Assembly: GCA_036785705.1 (NCBI GenBank)
Contig: JAWUZG010000177.1
Location: 2,294,001-2,358,000 of the forward strand
From: Acanthornis magna
Lineage: Eukaryota; Chordata; Aves; Passeriformes; Acanthizidae
Reading direction: 5' to 3'
DNA length: 64,000 nucleotides
The notes beneath the pieces are model-generated. The model did not search any database, was not told the DNA's origin, and was given only the letters and a program-made list of their open reading frames with translations. Positions 1-56,245 of this stretch are shown here, piece after piece. The position numbers were made by a program, and so were the translations under genes. Numbering within the stretch: position 1 is the first letter of the stretch; each line of letters starts with the position of its first letter.

Positions 1-125
1 GCACAGACAGCCCAACAATCCCACGCTGTGCATCCCTGGGAGCATTGGCCAAACGCTCCTGGAGCTCTGGAGCTGTGCCCATTCCCTGGGGAGCTGTTCA
101 GTGCCCACCACCCTCTGGGGAAGAG
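1..125 (-). mobile_element. CR1 LINE 3' fragment, cut by the window edge
   Basis: Reverse complement of the segment at about 25745-25945, including the part that reads gttcagtgcccaccaccctc here. Both are 5'-truncated CR1-type 3' ends. Confidence 0.7.
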
Positions 126-423
126 CCGCTTGGCTCCGTGAGCTCGGGACTCCTCCCAGACTTCCCAGACAGTCCGTGTTCAGGATGAGGTGGGCTGGGG
201 GTACCTGGGTGCTGGTGGGGTCTGTGGGGAGCTGCAGCAGGAGCTGCTGGGAATGTGCTAATCCCGGTTATCCCCGGCCAGGCTCAGAGCTGGTGGCACT
301 CCGTGGTGCTCCCGTTCCCATCTCCCTGCTCATTCCCAAGGATCAGAGGGGAGGAGCTGCTCCAGGTCACTGGGGAGGACCAGGACCACAGCCGGACCCT
401 CTGTGTGTCCTGGGGTTTGGGGG

Positions 424-1080
424 CAGCAGGGATTGGTGTTCCCAAGGCTGGGCAGAGCAGGGATCAGTGTTCCCAAGCCCAGGCAGAGCAGGGATCAGTG
501 TTCCCAAGGCTGGGCAGAGCAGGGATCGGTGTTCCCAAGCCCGGGCAGAGCAGGGATCGGTGTTCCCAAGCCCGGGCAGAGCAGGGATCGGTGTTCCCAA
601 GGCTGGGCAGAGCAGGGATCAGCATTCCCAGACCTGGGCAGAGCAGGGATCGGTGTTCCCAAGGCCGGGCAGAGCAGGGATCGGTGTTCCCAAGCCTGGG
701 CAGAGCAGGGATCGGTGTTCCCAAGCCTGGGCAGAGCAGGGATCAGCATTCCCAGACCTGGGCAGAGCAGGGATCGGTGTTCCCAAGGCTGGACAGAGCA
801 GGGATCGGTGTTCCCAAGGCCGGGCAGAGCAGGGATCGGTGTTCCCAAGCCCAGGCAGAGCAGGGATCGGTGTTCCCAAGCCCAGGCAGAGCAGGGATCG
901 GTGTTCCCAAGGCTGGGCAGAGCAGGGATCAGCATTCCCAGACCTGGGCAGAGCAGGGATCGGTGTTCCCAAGCCCGGGCAGAGCAGGGATCAGCATTCC
1001 CAGACCTGGGCAGAGCAGGGATCGGTGTTCCCAAGCCCGGGCAGAGCAGGGATCAGCATTCCCAGACCTGGGCAGAGCAG
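424..1080. repeat. 31-bp minisatellite, about 21 copies
   Basis: Core gcagagcagggatcggtgtt followed by cccaagcccgg. Two unit types alternate: one with ggtgttcccaag and one with agcattcccagacc. As 31 is not divisible by three, all six frames stay open and produce spurious long ORFs. Confidence 0.95.
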
Positions 1081-1397
1081 AGCTCCTCTCCAGGCTGGGG
1101 GTCAGGCTGAGGGACAGCTCTGGGCTCCAGGGCTGCCGGTGCTCTGTGGGAGCTGTACCTGCTTCAGAAAACTCCCAGGTTCTCTGGGAAATGCCGAAGG
1201 GGAAGCTGAGGGCTCGAGGGCACGGTCACTTCTCCATCCTGGAGCAGTCTGTGGTCGGTGGGGTTTCAGTTCCCCCTGGCCTCAGCCTCTTCCTCCTCCT
1301 GCAGCCTCTGCTCTTCCCCGGCTCTGCTGCTGCCTCTCCAGCCCCGGGAGAATCAAATCCCAGGCGAGGGCCCTCCCTCATGCAGGGGATTCCCTTC

Positions 1398-1730
1398 TGC
1401 AGCACAAATCCTGTGAGGAGAGGCTGAGGGAGCTGGGAAAGGGCTCAGCCTGGAGCAAAGGGGATCAGGGGGACCTTGTGGCTCTGCACAGCTCCTGACA
1501 GGAGGGGACAGCCAGGGGGGTCGGGCTGTGCTCCAGGGACAGCGACAGGAGGAGAGGGAACGGCCTCAGGCTGGACTGGGGAGGGGCAGGGTGGACAGCA
1601 GCAGGAATTTCTCCATGGAAAGGGTGCTCAGGCCTTGGCAGGGGCTGCCCAGAGAGGTTTGGACTCCCCATCCCTGTTTGATTTCAAAACCCTGTGGATG
1701 TGGCACTTGGGGACACAGTCAGTGGTGTTC
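1398..1730 (+). mobile_element. CR1 LINE 3' fragment
   Basis: Contains gagaggctgagggagctggg, the heavily conserved CR1 3' block with acggcctcaggctgga, and ends in the gtggatgtggcacttgggga segment. It is 5'-truncated with no ORF2 domain. Confidence 0.85.
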
Positions 1731-2317
1731 CCAGGGAATTCTCAAACTTCCCACATTGATGGAACATTTTCTCCCATTTCGTTTCTGGTGGCTCCGGCAC
1801 TGCCAAGCCCGGCTGAGGCCCCTGTGGAATCTGACCTGATTCCCACCTCTCTATTCCATACCCAGCCGTTTCTGTCATTGTCCCTCCCTGCGGAGCTTTC
1901 CCCTGGCTGTGCCACGCTCCGGCGGCAGCTCCGGCCCTGCAGCCGCCCTGTGTGGGACACGGGGAACAAAAGCTCCTTCTGCCCTTGTGGGAGATGTTGA
2001 TGCTGGCAGAGGCTGGGTGGAAATGATCCCTGCAGGGTCGAGACAAACTGAGCCAGGCCTTGGATCGTTCCCTGTTCCCTGGCAGGGTGCAGCAGGGAGG
2101 GCCTTGGGCCCATTTGTGATCCACGAGGATCAGCCCTGCCTGGGTTTGGGTTTGGGGTTTCCCTCTGTCCTCGGCTGCTCTGCAGGGAATGCCCAGCACG
2201 GATGGGGCAGGGGCTGGCACTGAGGCCTTTTGTCCTGGGGCTCGGAGCTGCTCTGCTCTGCTCCGTGCTGTGGCTGGATCCTGTCCCACTGTCCCTCTGC
2301 GTCCCTTTGCCAGCTGG

Positions 2318-2720
2318 GATCAGCTCTGCTCTGGAGCCAGGCTGGGAGAGCTGGGAATGTTCCCTGGAGAAGGGAAGGACACGGAGAGCTGCGAGCCCCT
2401 GGCAGGGCCTGAAGGGCTCCAGGAGAGCTGCAGAGGGACTGGGGACAAGGGCTGCAGGGACAGCACACAGGGAATGGCTTGGCAGTGCCAGAGGGCAGGG
2501 CCAGATGGGATCTTGGGAATTGGGAATTGCTGCCGGGGAGGGTGGGGAGGGGCTGGGCTGGAATTGCCAGAGCAGCTGTGGCTGCCCCTGGATCCCTGCA
2601 GTGTCCCAGGCCAGGCTGGACACTGGGGCTTGGAGCAGCCTGGGACAGTGGAAGGTGTCCCTGCCGTGGTGGCGCTGGATGGGCTCTGAGGTCCCTTCCA
2701 CCCCAACCCATTTTGTAACT
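2318..2720 (+). mobile_element. CR1 LINE 3' fragment, second subfamily
   Basis: Carries gggcctgaagggctccagga, cttgggaattgggaattgct and the closing gggacagtg...gtgtccctgcc block. At least ten copies of this subfamily occur in the window in both orientations. Confidence 0.85.
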
Positions 2721-2769
2721 CCCACATATTTTCCCCACAGAGCAGGAGGGGCCATGGGAGCAGCCAGGG

Positions 2770-2920
2770 CTGTTTTTAGGCCTGGGTAAATGTTGGCAGC
2801 CCCATAATTATCACCCGGGGTGCCAGTGGAGCTGGGAATGGCTCCCCTGGGAAGCAGCTGGAGTTTGGCTTCAGGTAAAAATAGCAGAGGTTCCTCCCCA
2901 GAATGCTTTTAGCAGCTCTG
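2770..2920. promoter_or_regulatory. AT-rich candidate regulatory island in intron 1
   Basis: A unique island with ataattatc and ggtaaaaatagc, the latter one base from a MEF2 consensus, flanked by two CR1 copies. Motif matching alone is weak evidence. Confidence 0.2.
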
Positions 2921-3012
2921 GCCACGGAGCCGTGGTTGGACACCGACACCCCAGATGGACATTGGGATCATCCTCCCGGGGGAGCTGAGCCACAGCGCCC
3001 ACCCGGCTCCAG

Positions 3013-3335
3013 GTCATGGAATCCTGGAGTCATGGGATGGCTTGGGCTGGAAGGGACCTCAGAGCCCCTCCCGTGCCACCTGTGCCATGGCAGGGACACC
3101 TGCCACTGTCCCAGGCTGCTCCAAGCCCTGTCCAGCCTGGCCTGGGACACTGCAGGGATCCAGGGGCAGCCACAGCTGCTCTGGCAATTCCAGCCCAGCC
3201 CCTCCCCACCCTCCCCGGCAGCAATTCCCAATTCCCAAGATCCCATCTGGCCCTGCCCTCTGGCACTGCCAAGCCATTCCCTGGGTGCTGTCCCTGCAGC
3301 CTTTGTCCCCAGCGCTCCTGGAGCCCCTCCTGGAC
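3013..3335 (-). mobile_element. CR1 LINE 3' fragment
   Basis: Inverted copy of the 2318-2720 subfamily, starting at tcatggaatcctggagtcat. Together with the preceding copy it forms an inverted pair about 290 bp apart. Confidence 0.85.
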
Positions 3336-4639
3336 ACTCCCCACGCAGCCAGATGTCACTGTCACCTGCTGCTCTTGGTAGAATCCCAGAGGATTTGGGG
3401 TCCGAAGGGACCTTCGGAGGTCACCTGGGATCCCTTAAAGCAGCTCCTGGGCCCTCGCAGTTTTCCTGGAGGGCTCCTCCAGAGGGGCCTGCGGCTCCAT
3501 GGCTGTGTGTGGTGGTTTGGGGTGGTTTGAGGGGCTCTGGGGCCGTGTCCCCCAGGGGTTCATGGCTGAGTTTCCTGTCCCAGCCGTGTCTCGGGGTGAG
3601 CAGTGGCAGCTGCGGGGCCCTGTCCGTGTCCCCCTGCCAGGATCGCTCCGGGCCGGCAGTGCTTTCCTGGGCCGAGCTCTCGGAAGCAGGCGGGGTTTTT
3701 TTAATTTAATTACTTCCTCTTCTGCCTTAATGTTTCCAAAGATAAACACGGCTCTGCCTTGGCACGAGATCAGGGAACAGCCGGGCTCTGCCCCAGGTCT
3801 GTGCTGGGAGTGGTGGGAATCTGTCGGGATCTGTGCCCTGCCAGGACCGGGGTGATCCCTCTTCACTCACCGTTGTGGATCCTGGGATCTGCCCTGACCC
3901 CTCGGGCCGTGTCCTGAGTGTCATCCCAGAAGTGCCGTGGTTGGGATGAGCAGCAGATTCCTGAGTGCGGGGGATCCGAGTGGATCTTCCTGCAGGACCT
4001 GGGGCGGTGGGAGAGCGGAGAGCCCCACATTCCACGGGCTCCTGGGATTTTCCAGTGCCACGCTCAGTGCCAAGGATTTGCCGAGGGACTCCCTGATCCC
4101 TGGGAGGCTGCACCCCCGGGTCCTGGCAGGGCACCTGGCGCTGCCCCCGGGCTGCATCCATGGCGAGATGGCTCACTCCAGCTCCTCTCCTGAACTGGAG
4201 AGGGATTAGGAAGCGGTTGAGAGGGATTAGGAAGCGGTTTGAGGAATAATGACCTCTGGGGACAGGACTGGGGTGACCCAGGGCGAGGGGCATCAGCACT
4301 GACCCCTCTGTCACCGCCTCATTTCAGTTCCTTACAACCACCCTGTGTTGTGAGGCTGATCCAGAGCCTCCCAAAGCCACGATTCCCTGAAATCCATTGG
4401 GAATGAGAGCCGTGGCTCCATGGAATCGCCGTGCTGGGAATGCCCCCAGGTCCCAGCCCCCCGCGCTGGCTGGGCAGTGACATCCCCCTGCCTGCTCCAG
4501 GATGTTGTAACTGGGAGTGAGTGACCCCGGGGTGGAGGGGTTTGCCTCCGTGGGAAGCGTTGCATGGCTGGATGGCGTTTTTCCAGCCGGGAATTGCATG
4601 CAGACAGTTTGCTTCAGCACCCAGCTCCGTGTCCCAGGC

Positions 4640-4710
4640 TGCGGCTGATCCTTATCGATCTTCCTGGGTGATCCTTATCTTCCCTGTTTCCAGCAGGTCA
4701 AGCACATCCT
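4640..4710. promoter_or_regulatory. clustered GATA and ETS-like motifs in intron 1
   Basis: Two CTTATC strings (GATAAG on the other strand) about 27 bases apart, each followed by a cttcc-type ETS core. The stretch is unique rather than repeat-derived. It could be an intronic enhancer; chance is also possible. Confidence 0.25.
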
Positions 4711-5104
4711 CAGACATCACTGAGGTGACCATTAAACATGAAATGATGCCCTTTTTCCTGAATTTTCCCCTTTTTTTAATCTGTACTCAGGACAGGATAT
4801 GGTGTTCCGGCTGTGACTTTGTGGAGACTTTTGCCCTAAATCCTCTCCGAATCCCCTTGGCAGAGCCAGCGTGTCCCTGTCTCCCTGCTCCTGCAGGCCC
4901 CTGGGGTTCCTGCTGGCTGGGAAGGGCTTTGTCCTTCCCGAGCTCCTTGTCCTGTGGAACTCCACTAGAACATGGGGAGAGAACCACGCGTGGGGTATTA
5001 TTCCGTGGGATTTTCCATTCGCTTGTCCCGTTCTGGGGGACACGGTGGCTGTGCCACAGCAGGGCCGTGGCTTTGGGGAAGCTGCAGGGGACAATGGAGG
5101 TCCA

Positions 5105-5325
5105 GTAAGTGCCACTTCAGAGAGAATTTCTTTGTGGAAAGGGTTGTCCAGCACTGGAACAAGGATTCCATTGCCCAGGGAGGTCTGGAGTCGCCATCCC
5201 TGGAGGTGTCCAAGGAATTCCTGGGTGTGGCACTCGGAGCTCTGGGCTGGGGACAAGGTGGGCATTGGGCACAGCCTGGACTTGGTGACCTTGGAGGGCT
5301 TTTCCAACCTCAGGGATCCCAGGAT
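5105..5325 (+). mobile_element. CR1 LINE 3' end
   Basis: Contains gagaatttctttgtggaaag, ccatccctggaggtgtccaa and ends in ggcttttccaacctcaggga, the classic CR1 3' terminus. Confidence 0.85.
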
Positions 5326-5676
5326 TGGCACAGGGAGCCGCCGTGGGTGGCACAGGGAGCTGCCAGCACCCACCATTGGTGCTGGTGGGGACAGGGCTGT
5401 CCCCTCCCGTGCTGGTGGCCAGGTGTGGGGACAGGGACCGTGTCCTCGCCCTGGGCCGGGTGGGTTTTCCTGGTGGCAGCAGCGGTGGCCAGAGCAGCAG
5501 GGCCACCCCCAGCCCCACAAATGGCCCCTTTGTTCCCTCCATAGAAAAGGCATTCTCCGTGCTCCTGGCGGGAACACGTCACTGGGAACAGAGGCTCCTT
5601 TGTCCCGAGCAGACACTCGGGTGTTGTTCTGGGGTGGGCTTGGGGGCGGGGGGCGCAGCGCCTGGGCTGGGATGCA

Positions 5677-6054
5677 ATGGGATGGGATGGGATGGGATGG
5701 AATGGGATGGGATGGGGTGGGATGGGATGGGATGGGATGGGATGGGGTGGGATGGGATGGGATCCATGGGATGGGATGGGATTGGGATGGGATGGGATGG
5801 GATGGGATGGGTTTGGATTGGGATGGGATGGGATGGGTTTGGATTGGGATGGGATGGGATGGATTTGGATTGGGATAGGATGGGATGGGATGGGATGGGA
5901 TCGATGGGATGGGATTGGGATGGGATGGGATGGGATTGGGATGGGATGGGATGGGATGGGATGGGATGGGATGGGATGGGATGGGATCCATGGGATGGGA
6001 TGGGATTGGGATGGGATGGGATGGGATGGGATGGGATGGGATGGGATGGGATGG
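5677..6054. repeat. GGGAT pentanucleotide array
   Basis: About 75 units of gggat with scattered ggggt and tttgg variants and a few gatccatggg interruptions. Complementary CCCAT arrays occur at 16274 and 53835. Confidence 0.97.
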
Positions 6055-6217
6055 CTCAGTAGCTGTCTGTGCCTTGTTCCCGCTCTCCGGGAGGGAGGAG
6101 CTGATGGCCAGGGCTGCAGTATCCCAGTTTTCCACTCAGGTGTTGGCTCCTGGTGAGCAGGAAGGGGCTGAGGGATGGTCTGGTTGTCCTCAGGTCAGTG
6201 TGACACATCTGAGAGTC

Positions 6218-6440
6218 ATGGAATGGTTGGGTGGGAAGGGACCTTAAAGCCCATCCAGTGCCACCGTGCCATGGGTAGGGACACCTTCCACTGTCCCAGA
6301 GCGCCCAGGGCCTGAAGGGCTCCAGGAGAGCTGCAGAGGGACTGGGGACAAGGGCTGCAGGGACAGCACCCAGGGAATGGCTTGGCAGTGCCAGAGGGCA
6401 GGGCCAGATGGGATCTTGGGAATTGGGAATTGCTGGCTGG
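6218..6440. mobile_element. chimeric CR1: inverted head joined to direct tail
   Basis: Bases 6218-6303 are a minus-orientation CR1 3' end (tcatggaatggttgggtggg); 6304-6440 are plus orientation (gggcctgaagggctccagga). The two halves meet without spacer. Confidence 0.75.
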
Positions 6441-6854
6441 TCACAGGGGCTTTGGGGATGGGATGTCACTGTCACTGTCCATCAGCCCCTCGGGGTCACA
6501 CCCAGCCTGTGGCTCGGCCGGGCCGGGAGCTGGCGGTGCTGTGGGAGCTCCGTGGCACTGCAGCCCCAAGCTGTGCTCTCAGCTGACCTTCCGTGCCCGC
6601 AGAGCTTCCTGCCCTGTGCCGGTGCCACCGGGGCAGGTGCCACAGCTCCGGCGGCTGTGCCGATCCCAGGGAATTCCAGGGGGAGCTGCCTAGCCCCGGT
6701 GCCAGGCTTTGATCCGCCGTGGCCCCGTTGGTTTGGCCATGGTTCCGGCCCAGCTGGGCTGGCAGGTGCTGCTGGTGCCAAATCCAGCTCCATCGGGGCA
6801 CGTCCTGCACGGCCTTCCCTGGGGAAGGGCTTTTTCCTTCCAGCACCGCCGGTT

Positions 6855-7330
6855 CACAGAGTCATTCAGGGTGGAAAGGCCTCGGAGCCCGGCGAGTCCA
6901 ACCGTGCCCAGCACTGCCAAGGCCACCACTGCCTGTGTCCCCAAGTGCCACAGGGCTCTGAAATCCCTGCAGGGATGGAGACAACACCCCTGCCCTGGGC
7001 AGCTGTGCCAGGGCTGGACAGCCCTTCCAGGAGGGAATTCCCAGTGTCCACCCTGCCCCTCCCCAGTCCAGCCTGAGGCCGTTCCCTCTCCTCCTGTCGC
7101 TGTTCCCTGGAGCACAGCCCGACCCCCCCGGCTGTCCCCTCCTGTCAGGAGCTGTGCAGAGCCACAAGGTCCCCCTGATCCCCTTTGCTCCAGGCTGAAC
7201 CCTTTCCCAGCTCCCTCAGCCTCTCCTGGGGCTCCAGACCCTTCCCAGCTCTGTCCCTGCCCTGGACACGCTCAGCCCCTCAGGGCTCTCCAGAGCTGCC
7301 CCAGGATTCCAGGGGGTCCCTCAGCAGGGC
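6855..7330 (-). mobile_element. CR1 LINE 3' fragment, long copy
   Basis: Begins cacagagtcattcagggtgg and runs through the inverted CR1 block (tccagcctgaggccgttccc) to ctgccccaggattccagggg. One of the longest copies here. Confidence 0.8.
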
Positions 7331-7544
7331 CAGCACAGGGGACAGGCCCTGCCCTGGGGCTGTGCCCACACCGGGGCTGGCACAGCCCAGGGGCCATCGG
7401 CCTCCTGCCCCCCTGGGCACCCCTGGGCTCACGTTCAGACATGTGCCAGCCTCGCAGTGCCCTCGCTGGTCCTGCTGTGTCCCACGCCCTCGGAGCCACC
7501 ACCTCACTGCACAGGTAGGACGGAGCGTGACTGGAGGATGAGGG

Positions 7545-7665
7545 AATCCCAGATTGGTTTGGGTTGGAAGAGACCTTAAATCTCATCCCATTCCACCTTC
7601 TGCCATGGGCAGGGACACCTGCCACTGTCCCAGGGTGCTCCAAGGCCTGTCCCACCTGGCCTGGG
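7545..7665 (-). mobile_element. CR1 LINE 3' end, short
   Basis: ttgggttggaagagacctta and agggacacctgccactgtcc mark an inverted CR1 3' terminus cut off after about 120 bases. Confidence 0.7.
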
Positions 7666-8334
7666 GTGATTTGAGGGATGGGGCAGGGATCGCTGGCACC
7701 GCTCCCGCCACGGTGGTTGGCGTTGGTTGATGCAATCGCTCGCAGGCCTTGCGGGGCATTTCCCAATCCCTGTTTGATGCTGCCGCAGGGAGACGTGGAT
7801 CCTGCCTCGTTCCAAGAGCTCCATTAGCGCCCTGCTCCTGCTGGGGCTGGGCCTGGCTCATTCCTGCCGGAGCAGCTCGGGGCTGGCTCGGGGTCGGAGC
7901 CTGGCTCCGAGCACCCTTGGCAGCGGCTCCGGGTGCTGGCAGGGTGTGTGGCCCTGTGCCTGCTGTGTCCCTGCCTTCGCAGGAGCCACCTCGGGGGCTC
8001 CGGGCAGGCCTTTGGAGCACCAAGGACCTTCTGGTGCTTTAAAGCTGCTGAATTCATAAATAATTCCTGCGTCGAGGCAGCGGGAAGCTCTCGGGAGCCT
8101 CAGCTGACGATGCTTCCAGGCAGGGACGAGGCTCCTCCCTGAACCTGGGGGGAGCTGGAAGATCATTTATGGTGTGAAATGAATGTTTCTGGAATAATTT
8201 GAGATACCTGAAATAACTGGATGTTTCTGAAGTGGTTCCATGCTCTCTCCTGGCTGGACATCACCTCCAGGTTGGAGCCTCGGGGGAAGGAAGGGTGGAA
8301 GAGGTCTGGCTCCTGTGGGGAGGACTTGGAATTG

Positions 8335-8500
8335 TGGAATGGTTCAGGTGGGAAGGACCTTAAGGCTCATCCAGTTCCATGGCAGGGACACCTCCCCCTG
8401 TCCCAAGCTGCTCCAAGCCCTGTCCAGCCTGGCCTGGGACACCTCCAGGGATCTGGGGGCAGCCACGGCTGCTCTGGGTCACCTGTGCCAGCTCCAGCCA
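8335..8500 (-). mobile_element. CR1 LINE 3' end
   Basis: gtggaatggttcaggtggga and gctgctccaagccctgtcca mark an inverted copy. Confidence 0.75.
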
Positions 8501-9749
8501 CTGACCTGTGTCCGAGCTTTGTGTTGCCCGGATGATTTCATCCCGAATTTCCGAGGTTTGGGGGTGTGGGAGTCGTGTCCGAGCCTGCAGAGGAGCCATT
8601 CCTTGGGCCTGGCCGGCCCTGCGGTGCTGTGCTGGTGGTGAAACCCCTTCAGTCACCCGGGAGTGGAGGGTGTTGGGTGTGAGGGCTGGGACAGGCTCGT
8701 TCCAAACGAGCTCCTTTGCCTGAATCCAGGGGAAAGTTCCCTTCTCCTCACTCTCCATCCATGCAGCTCCTCGGGGCAGGGCAGAGGCGCTGCTGCAAGG
8801 CTGTTCCCTGTCCAGACCCCATGGCTGCCCCGGAGCTGGGCCTGGCTGTGGGGCTGGGATGGCCTGGGGCTGCTGCGCTCCACTGTGAATCCCCCAGGGA
8901 TTTTCCAGGGAAGGTGGGCGCTTCCCTGGGGGCTCTGGGGGCACTCCAGGCCCGGGAGACAGAGGCCTGGCTGTGTCTCTGTGCAGCGCTGAGGCCGAGC
9001 TCCTCTTGTCCCATCACTGAGGGGACGCTGGGAGCGAGGGAAGGCGCTCGTGTGGCCGTGACCCCTGTCCGCAGAACCGGCCGTTCCCGGCAGTGTCCGG
9101 CACTGTCCCGGCCTGCCAGTGCTCCCCGCCGGGGTCATCCGGTGCCGTGGCTCAGCCCCGTGTTTAGCTCAGGGCTTATTTAGAATTTCCTGTATCGCAA
9201 CAACATCCCGTGACCTTCCAGCGCAGCCGGGAGGGGCCGGGCTCCCGCAGGTGTCACCGCAGCCCTGCCGGAGCGCAGCGCAGCGCAGGAAGGAAGGAGC
9301 GGCGGCAGCTGCGGGGGCCGGGGGTCGCAGGCACACGTGCTTCCCCAGGAATATCGTGCTTTCCCAGGATCTCAGCTGGCACGGCAGCAGAATGGACGGG
9401 GCAGGTCCGGCTCTGCCAGGCAGGAAGGGACGCGCCGATCCCACAGCCCGATACGGAGCTGAATGGTGGGAAGTGGGAACGCTGGGATCAGGCTGCCCGA
9501 GGAGCAGCTGGGGGAAGTGCCGGGGGATGTCCAGCATTCCTGGTGACAGTCCCTGAAATCAGGATGTACCTGCCTGCAGCTGGCTGGAGAGTGGCAGCGC
9601 CTGGCTCTGGGAAAACCCCCGGAGCCAAGATTCCCATTGTTCTCAACAGCCCTTGGAATGATCTTTGTTTGTGTTGAGGATGATGAGCCTCAAATCCCCC
9701 AGGGCTGGGCTGACCCCAGAGGAGAGGGGGAATTCTACCCCTGTGCCCT

Positions 9750-10262
9750 GTGCTCAGGTGAGAGCTCACCTGCAGAGCTGCCCCAGCCCTGGGGACACAG
9801 CACAGCACCTGGAGCTGCTGAGAGAGCCCAGAGGAGGCCCCAGAGCTGCTGCAGGGCTGGAGCTGCTCTGGAGCCAGGCTGGGAGAGCTGGGAATGTTCC
9901 CTGGAGAAGGGAAGGACCCAGGGAGAGCTGCGAGCCCCTGGCAGGGCCTGAAGGGCTCCAGGAGAGCTGCAGAGGGACTGGGGACAAGGGCTGCAGGGAC
10001 AGCACCCAGGGAATGGCTTGGCAGTGCCAGAGGGCAGGGCCAGATGGGATCTTGGGAATTGGGAATTGCTGCCGGGGAGGGTGGGGAGGGGCTGGGCTGG
10101 AATTGCCAGAGCAGCTGTGGCTGCCCCTGGATCCCTGCAGTGTCCCAGGCCAGGCTGGACAGGGCTTGCAGCAGCCTGGGACAGTGGCAGGTGTCCCTGC
10201 CATGGCAGGGGTGGCACTGGGTGGGCTCTGAGGCCCTTCCCACCCAGCCATTCCAGGACTGC
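9750..10262 (+). mobile_element. CR1 LINE 3' fragment, long copy
   Basis: Extends upstream of the usual block to ctgtgctcaggtgagagctc and ends at the ccttcccacccagccattcc terminus. No coding domain remains. Confidence 0.85.
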
Positions 10263-11053
10263 GATGTTGTATGCCTTTCCCTTTGACCGAGGGTATTGCA
10301 GTGAAGCTGTGGCAGGGCTGGATGTGGAGGGCACAGCTTGGAGCTGTCGGAGCCGTAATCCTGACTGTGGATCTCAAGGGATTTTCCTGTCTGGAGCTTG
10401 AGCCAGCCCTTGGCACTGGGAGCTGGCAGCCTCTGCCCAGCGCTGGGAGCACTGGGAGCCAGGGCTGCCTCCAGAGGGCTGTGGTGTCGGGGCACCCAAT
10501 CCCTGTTAACCCAGTCCTTGTGGATTTTCTGTGCCCAGTTTGGCTCCAGCCTTTCCATTTTGGGCCCGGGACTATAAATGGCTCCTTTCCCTCTCGTGCT
10601 CCTGCTAAATCCAGCTGTGGCTGCGGGCGGTGAGCAGGGCCCTGGGGACACGTCTGGGCTCCCAAAATAGCCCTTCCCTGGAGCTCGTCCTGGTCCCAGC
10701 CCCGTTCCATGGCAGGACCCGGCTCCCAGAACCAGCGGCCGGGAGAGGCCCCAGTGGCCCCTGGGAGTGGGATAACCCCTCAGCAGCTCTGCAAGGGGCT
10801 GGAACATCCCCCCTCCCCACCACTGCTGCCTGCCCTCACGGCTGGGCCGGAATCCTCGGGATTTGGGATTCCCAGCCGGATCCAGGAGCGGCTCTGTCTC
10901 TGGAAGGACGTGGGCAGTGCGGGAGCCTTTCCCAGCCTGGCAGGGGCTGGCACAGGGGCAGTTGGTGCCGCTGGCACCTCGGGCTGTCCCGGGATGCGGC
11001 TGAACCTTTTCCAGGCTGCCCAGGCCAGCTCCATCGGGACACAGCAGATTTAG

Positions 11054-54743
<43,690 letters not shown>

Positions 54744-56245
54744 GCCCGGCTCGGAGCAGCCGCGATTCCAGGCGCCGCTGCCGGGCCCGCAGGGGAGCAG
54801 AGGCAGCGCCAGGCTCGGGCCGAGCCCGGGACTGAGGGAGAGGAGGAGAGGCCCTTCCTCCACCCGCCCGGGAGGGACGGGGCCGTGTCCCGGGGGTGGC
54901 ACAGGGAGGGATTCCTCGCGTTGAAGCGGGCGGGGGCCCCGTCCCGGCCCCGCCCCGTCTGAGCCGTGTCGTGACCCCGTGTCCTCCGTGTCCCCAGCCC
55001 CGCTCCAGCTCCTTGGGCGGGGGTCCTGCGCCCCACACCCCCACCCCGCGCTGCCGGGGGAGACAGAGCTGCCCCCTCGTCCTGCCCCTCGTCCTGCCCC
55101 CCTTGCATGTGTGCCAGAGCCCCCGGCACCTGCCCTGCCCCTCCCGGCCCGGGAGCGAGTCCCGGGCTCCGCTCCCGTCCCGCCAGAGCCGGGACCTGCA
55201 GCTCGGGGCATGGCGGAGGTGACAGAGTGGGGCACCGGGACCGTCCCGTGTGCTGTCCCTCCCTGGAGCCGCTCGCAGCCGTGCACAGGGACGGAGTGCT
55301 GGGAATGCTGGGATGCTGCAGGCGCTGCCTCCCTGTCCCCAGAGGGGACGTGGCCGTGGCCGCTCTCTCCCAGCGGCCAGGAGGCTCCTCGGGCTGTGGC
55401 CAGGGTCCCTGTCCTGGCGGGGACAGTCTCTACCTCCAGGCTGGCTGTCCCGGGGCACATTCCCTGCGGGAGGTGCCGAGCGCTGCAGCCTCCTGGGTGC
55501 CCCTGTCCCCTCCCGGGCGTGGGGACCAGACCAGCCCCGGGATGAGGGTCCCCTCCGGCCACGGCCACACGGGGCTGGGCCAGCGGCCCTGCAGGTGTCA
55601 CCCGGAGTCTGCACGGTCTCTGCACAGGTCACACCCCCACACTGCCCTTTTCTCCCCCCAGGGCTCTGCTCCCTCCCCATTCCCCCGTGCCCCCTTTGTG
55701 CTCTGCCTGTGCCCAGCCCGGGGAGCCCAGGGGAGCAGCTCCTGTCCCCCCTGCTGTCCCCCCTGCTGTCCCCAGCCCTGCTGTCCCCCCGCTGCTGCCC
55801 CCTCGGTGCCGGGGGGCACTCTCGGTACAGAATCGGCTCCTGCAGCCTCCCCACCCCGCACTGGTGTGAGCTGGGGGTTCGGTGTGGGAGGATCCCAGCC
55901 GGGCACCGTGGGGTCCCTGCGGCCCCACTGCCCCCCGGGACCCCCCAGCACCCCCGGACTGACCCCCCAGCTCCGCCAGCCCCGCCCCCGTGTCGTTTTT
56001 AAAGTCCCGCGTTTTATTTCAGCGCAGAGCTCTTTGTACAGTCGCCCTGTCCCTCTGTACCATCCTGGCTGTGCAGGTGTAACACGGAGGTTTTGTAACT
56101 TACCTGAGCAGTTGTAGATTATTGAAGTTTCTGTACATTGTGTCAAACATGCAGAGTCCTTGTATTGTATTTGTGCCTAGAGGAAAAGGTTATTCTATAA
56201 AGAGAAAACTAACGGAATTTAATAAAAAAATTAATATGAGAGATG
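54744..56245 (+). other. SBF1: SBF1 3' UTR
   Basis: About 1.5 kb from the stop codon to just past the poly(A) signal. The first 1.2 kb is very GC-rich. The last 250 bases turn AT-rich and non-repetitive, with TTTGTACA and TGTACATTGTGT motifs of the kind expected in a conserved distal UTR. No tandem repeat or CR1 copy lies inside it, unlike nearly every intron. The exact cleavage site is not known. Confidence 0.85.
56221..56226 (+). terminator. SBF1: SBF1 polyadenylation signal AATAAA
   Basis: Canonical AATAAA at the end of the AT-rich distal 3' UTR, followed by an A-rich stretch and a T-rich downstream element around 56247-56258. Cleavage is expected near 56240-56250. Confidence 0.85.

Noticed and set aside
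424..1080. CRISPR-like array of regular repeats
   Set aside because: Units are contiguous without unique spacers, and the DNA is vertebrate.
5677..6054. Glycine/tryptophan/methionine repeat protein (MGWDG-type frames) here and at 53835
   Set aside because: Translation of a pentanucleotide microsatellite that is open in every frame and lies in introns.
9750..10262. A full-length or coding CR1 element
   Set aside because: Even the longest CR1 copies are about 0.5 kb 3' ends with no reverse transcriptase or endonuclease motif.
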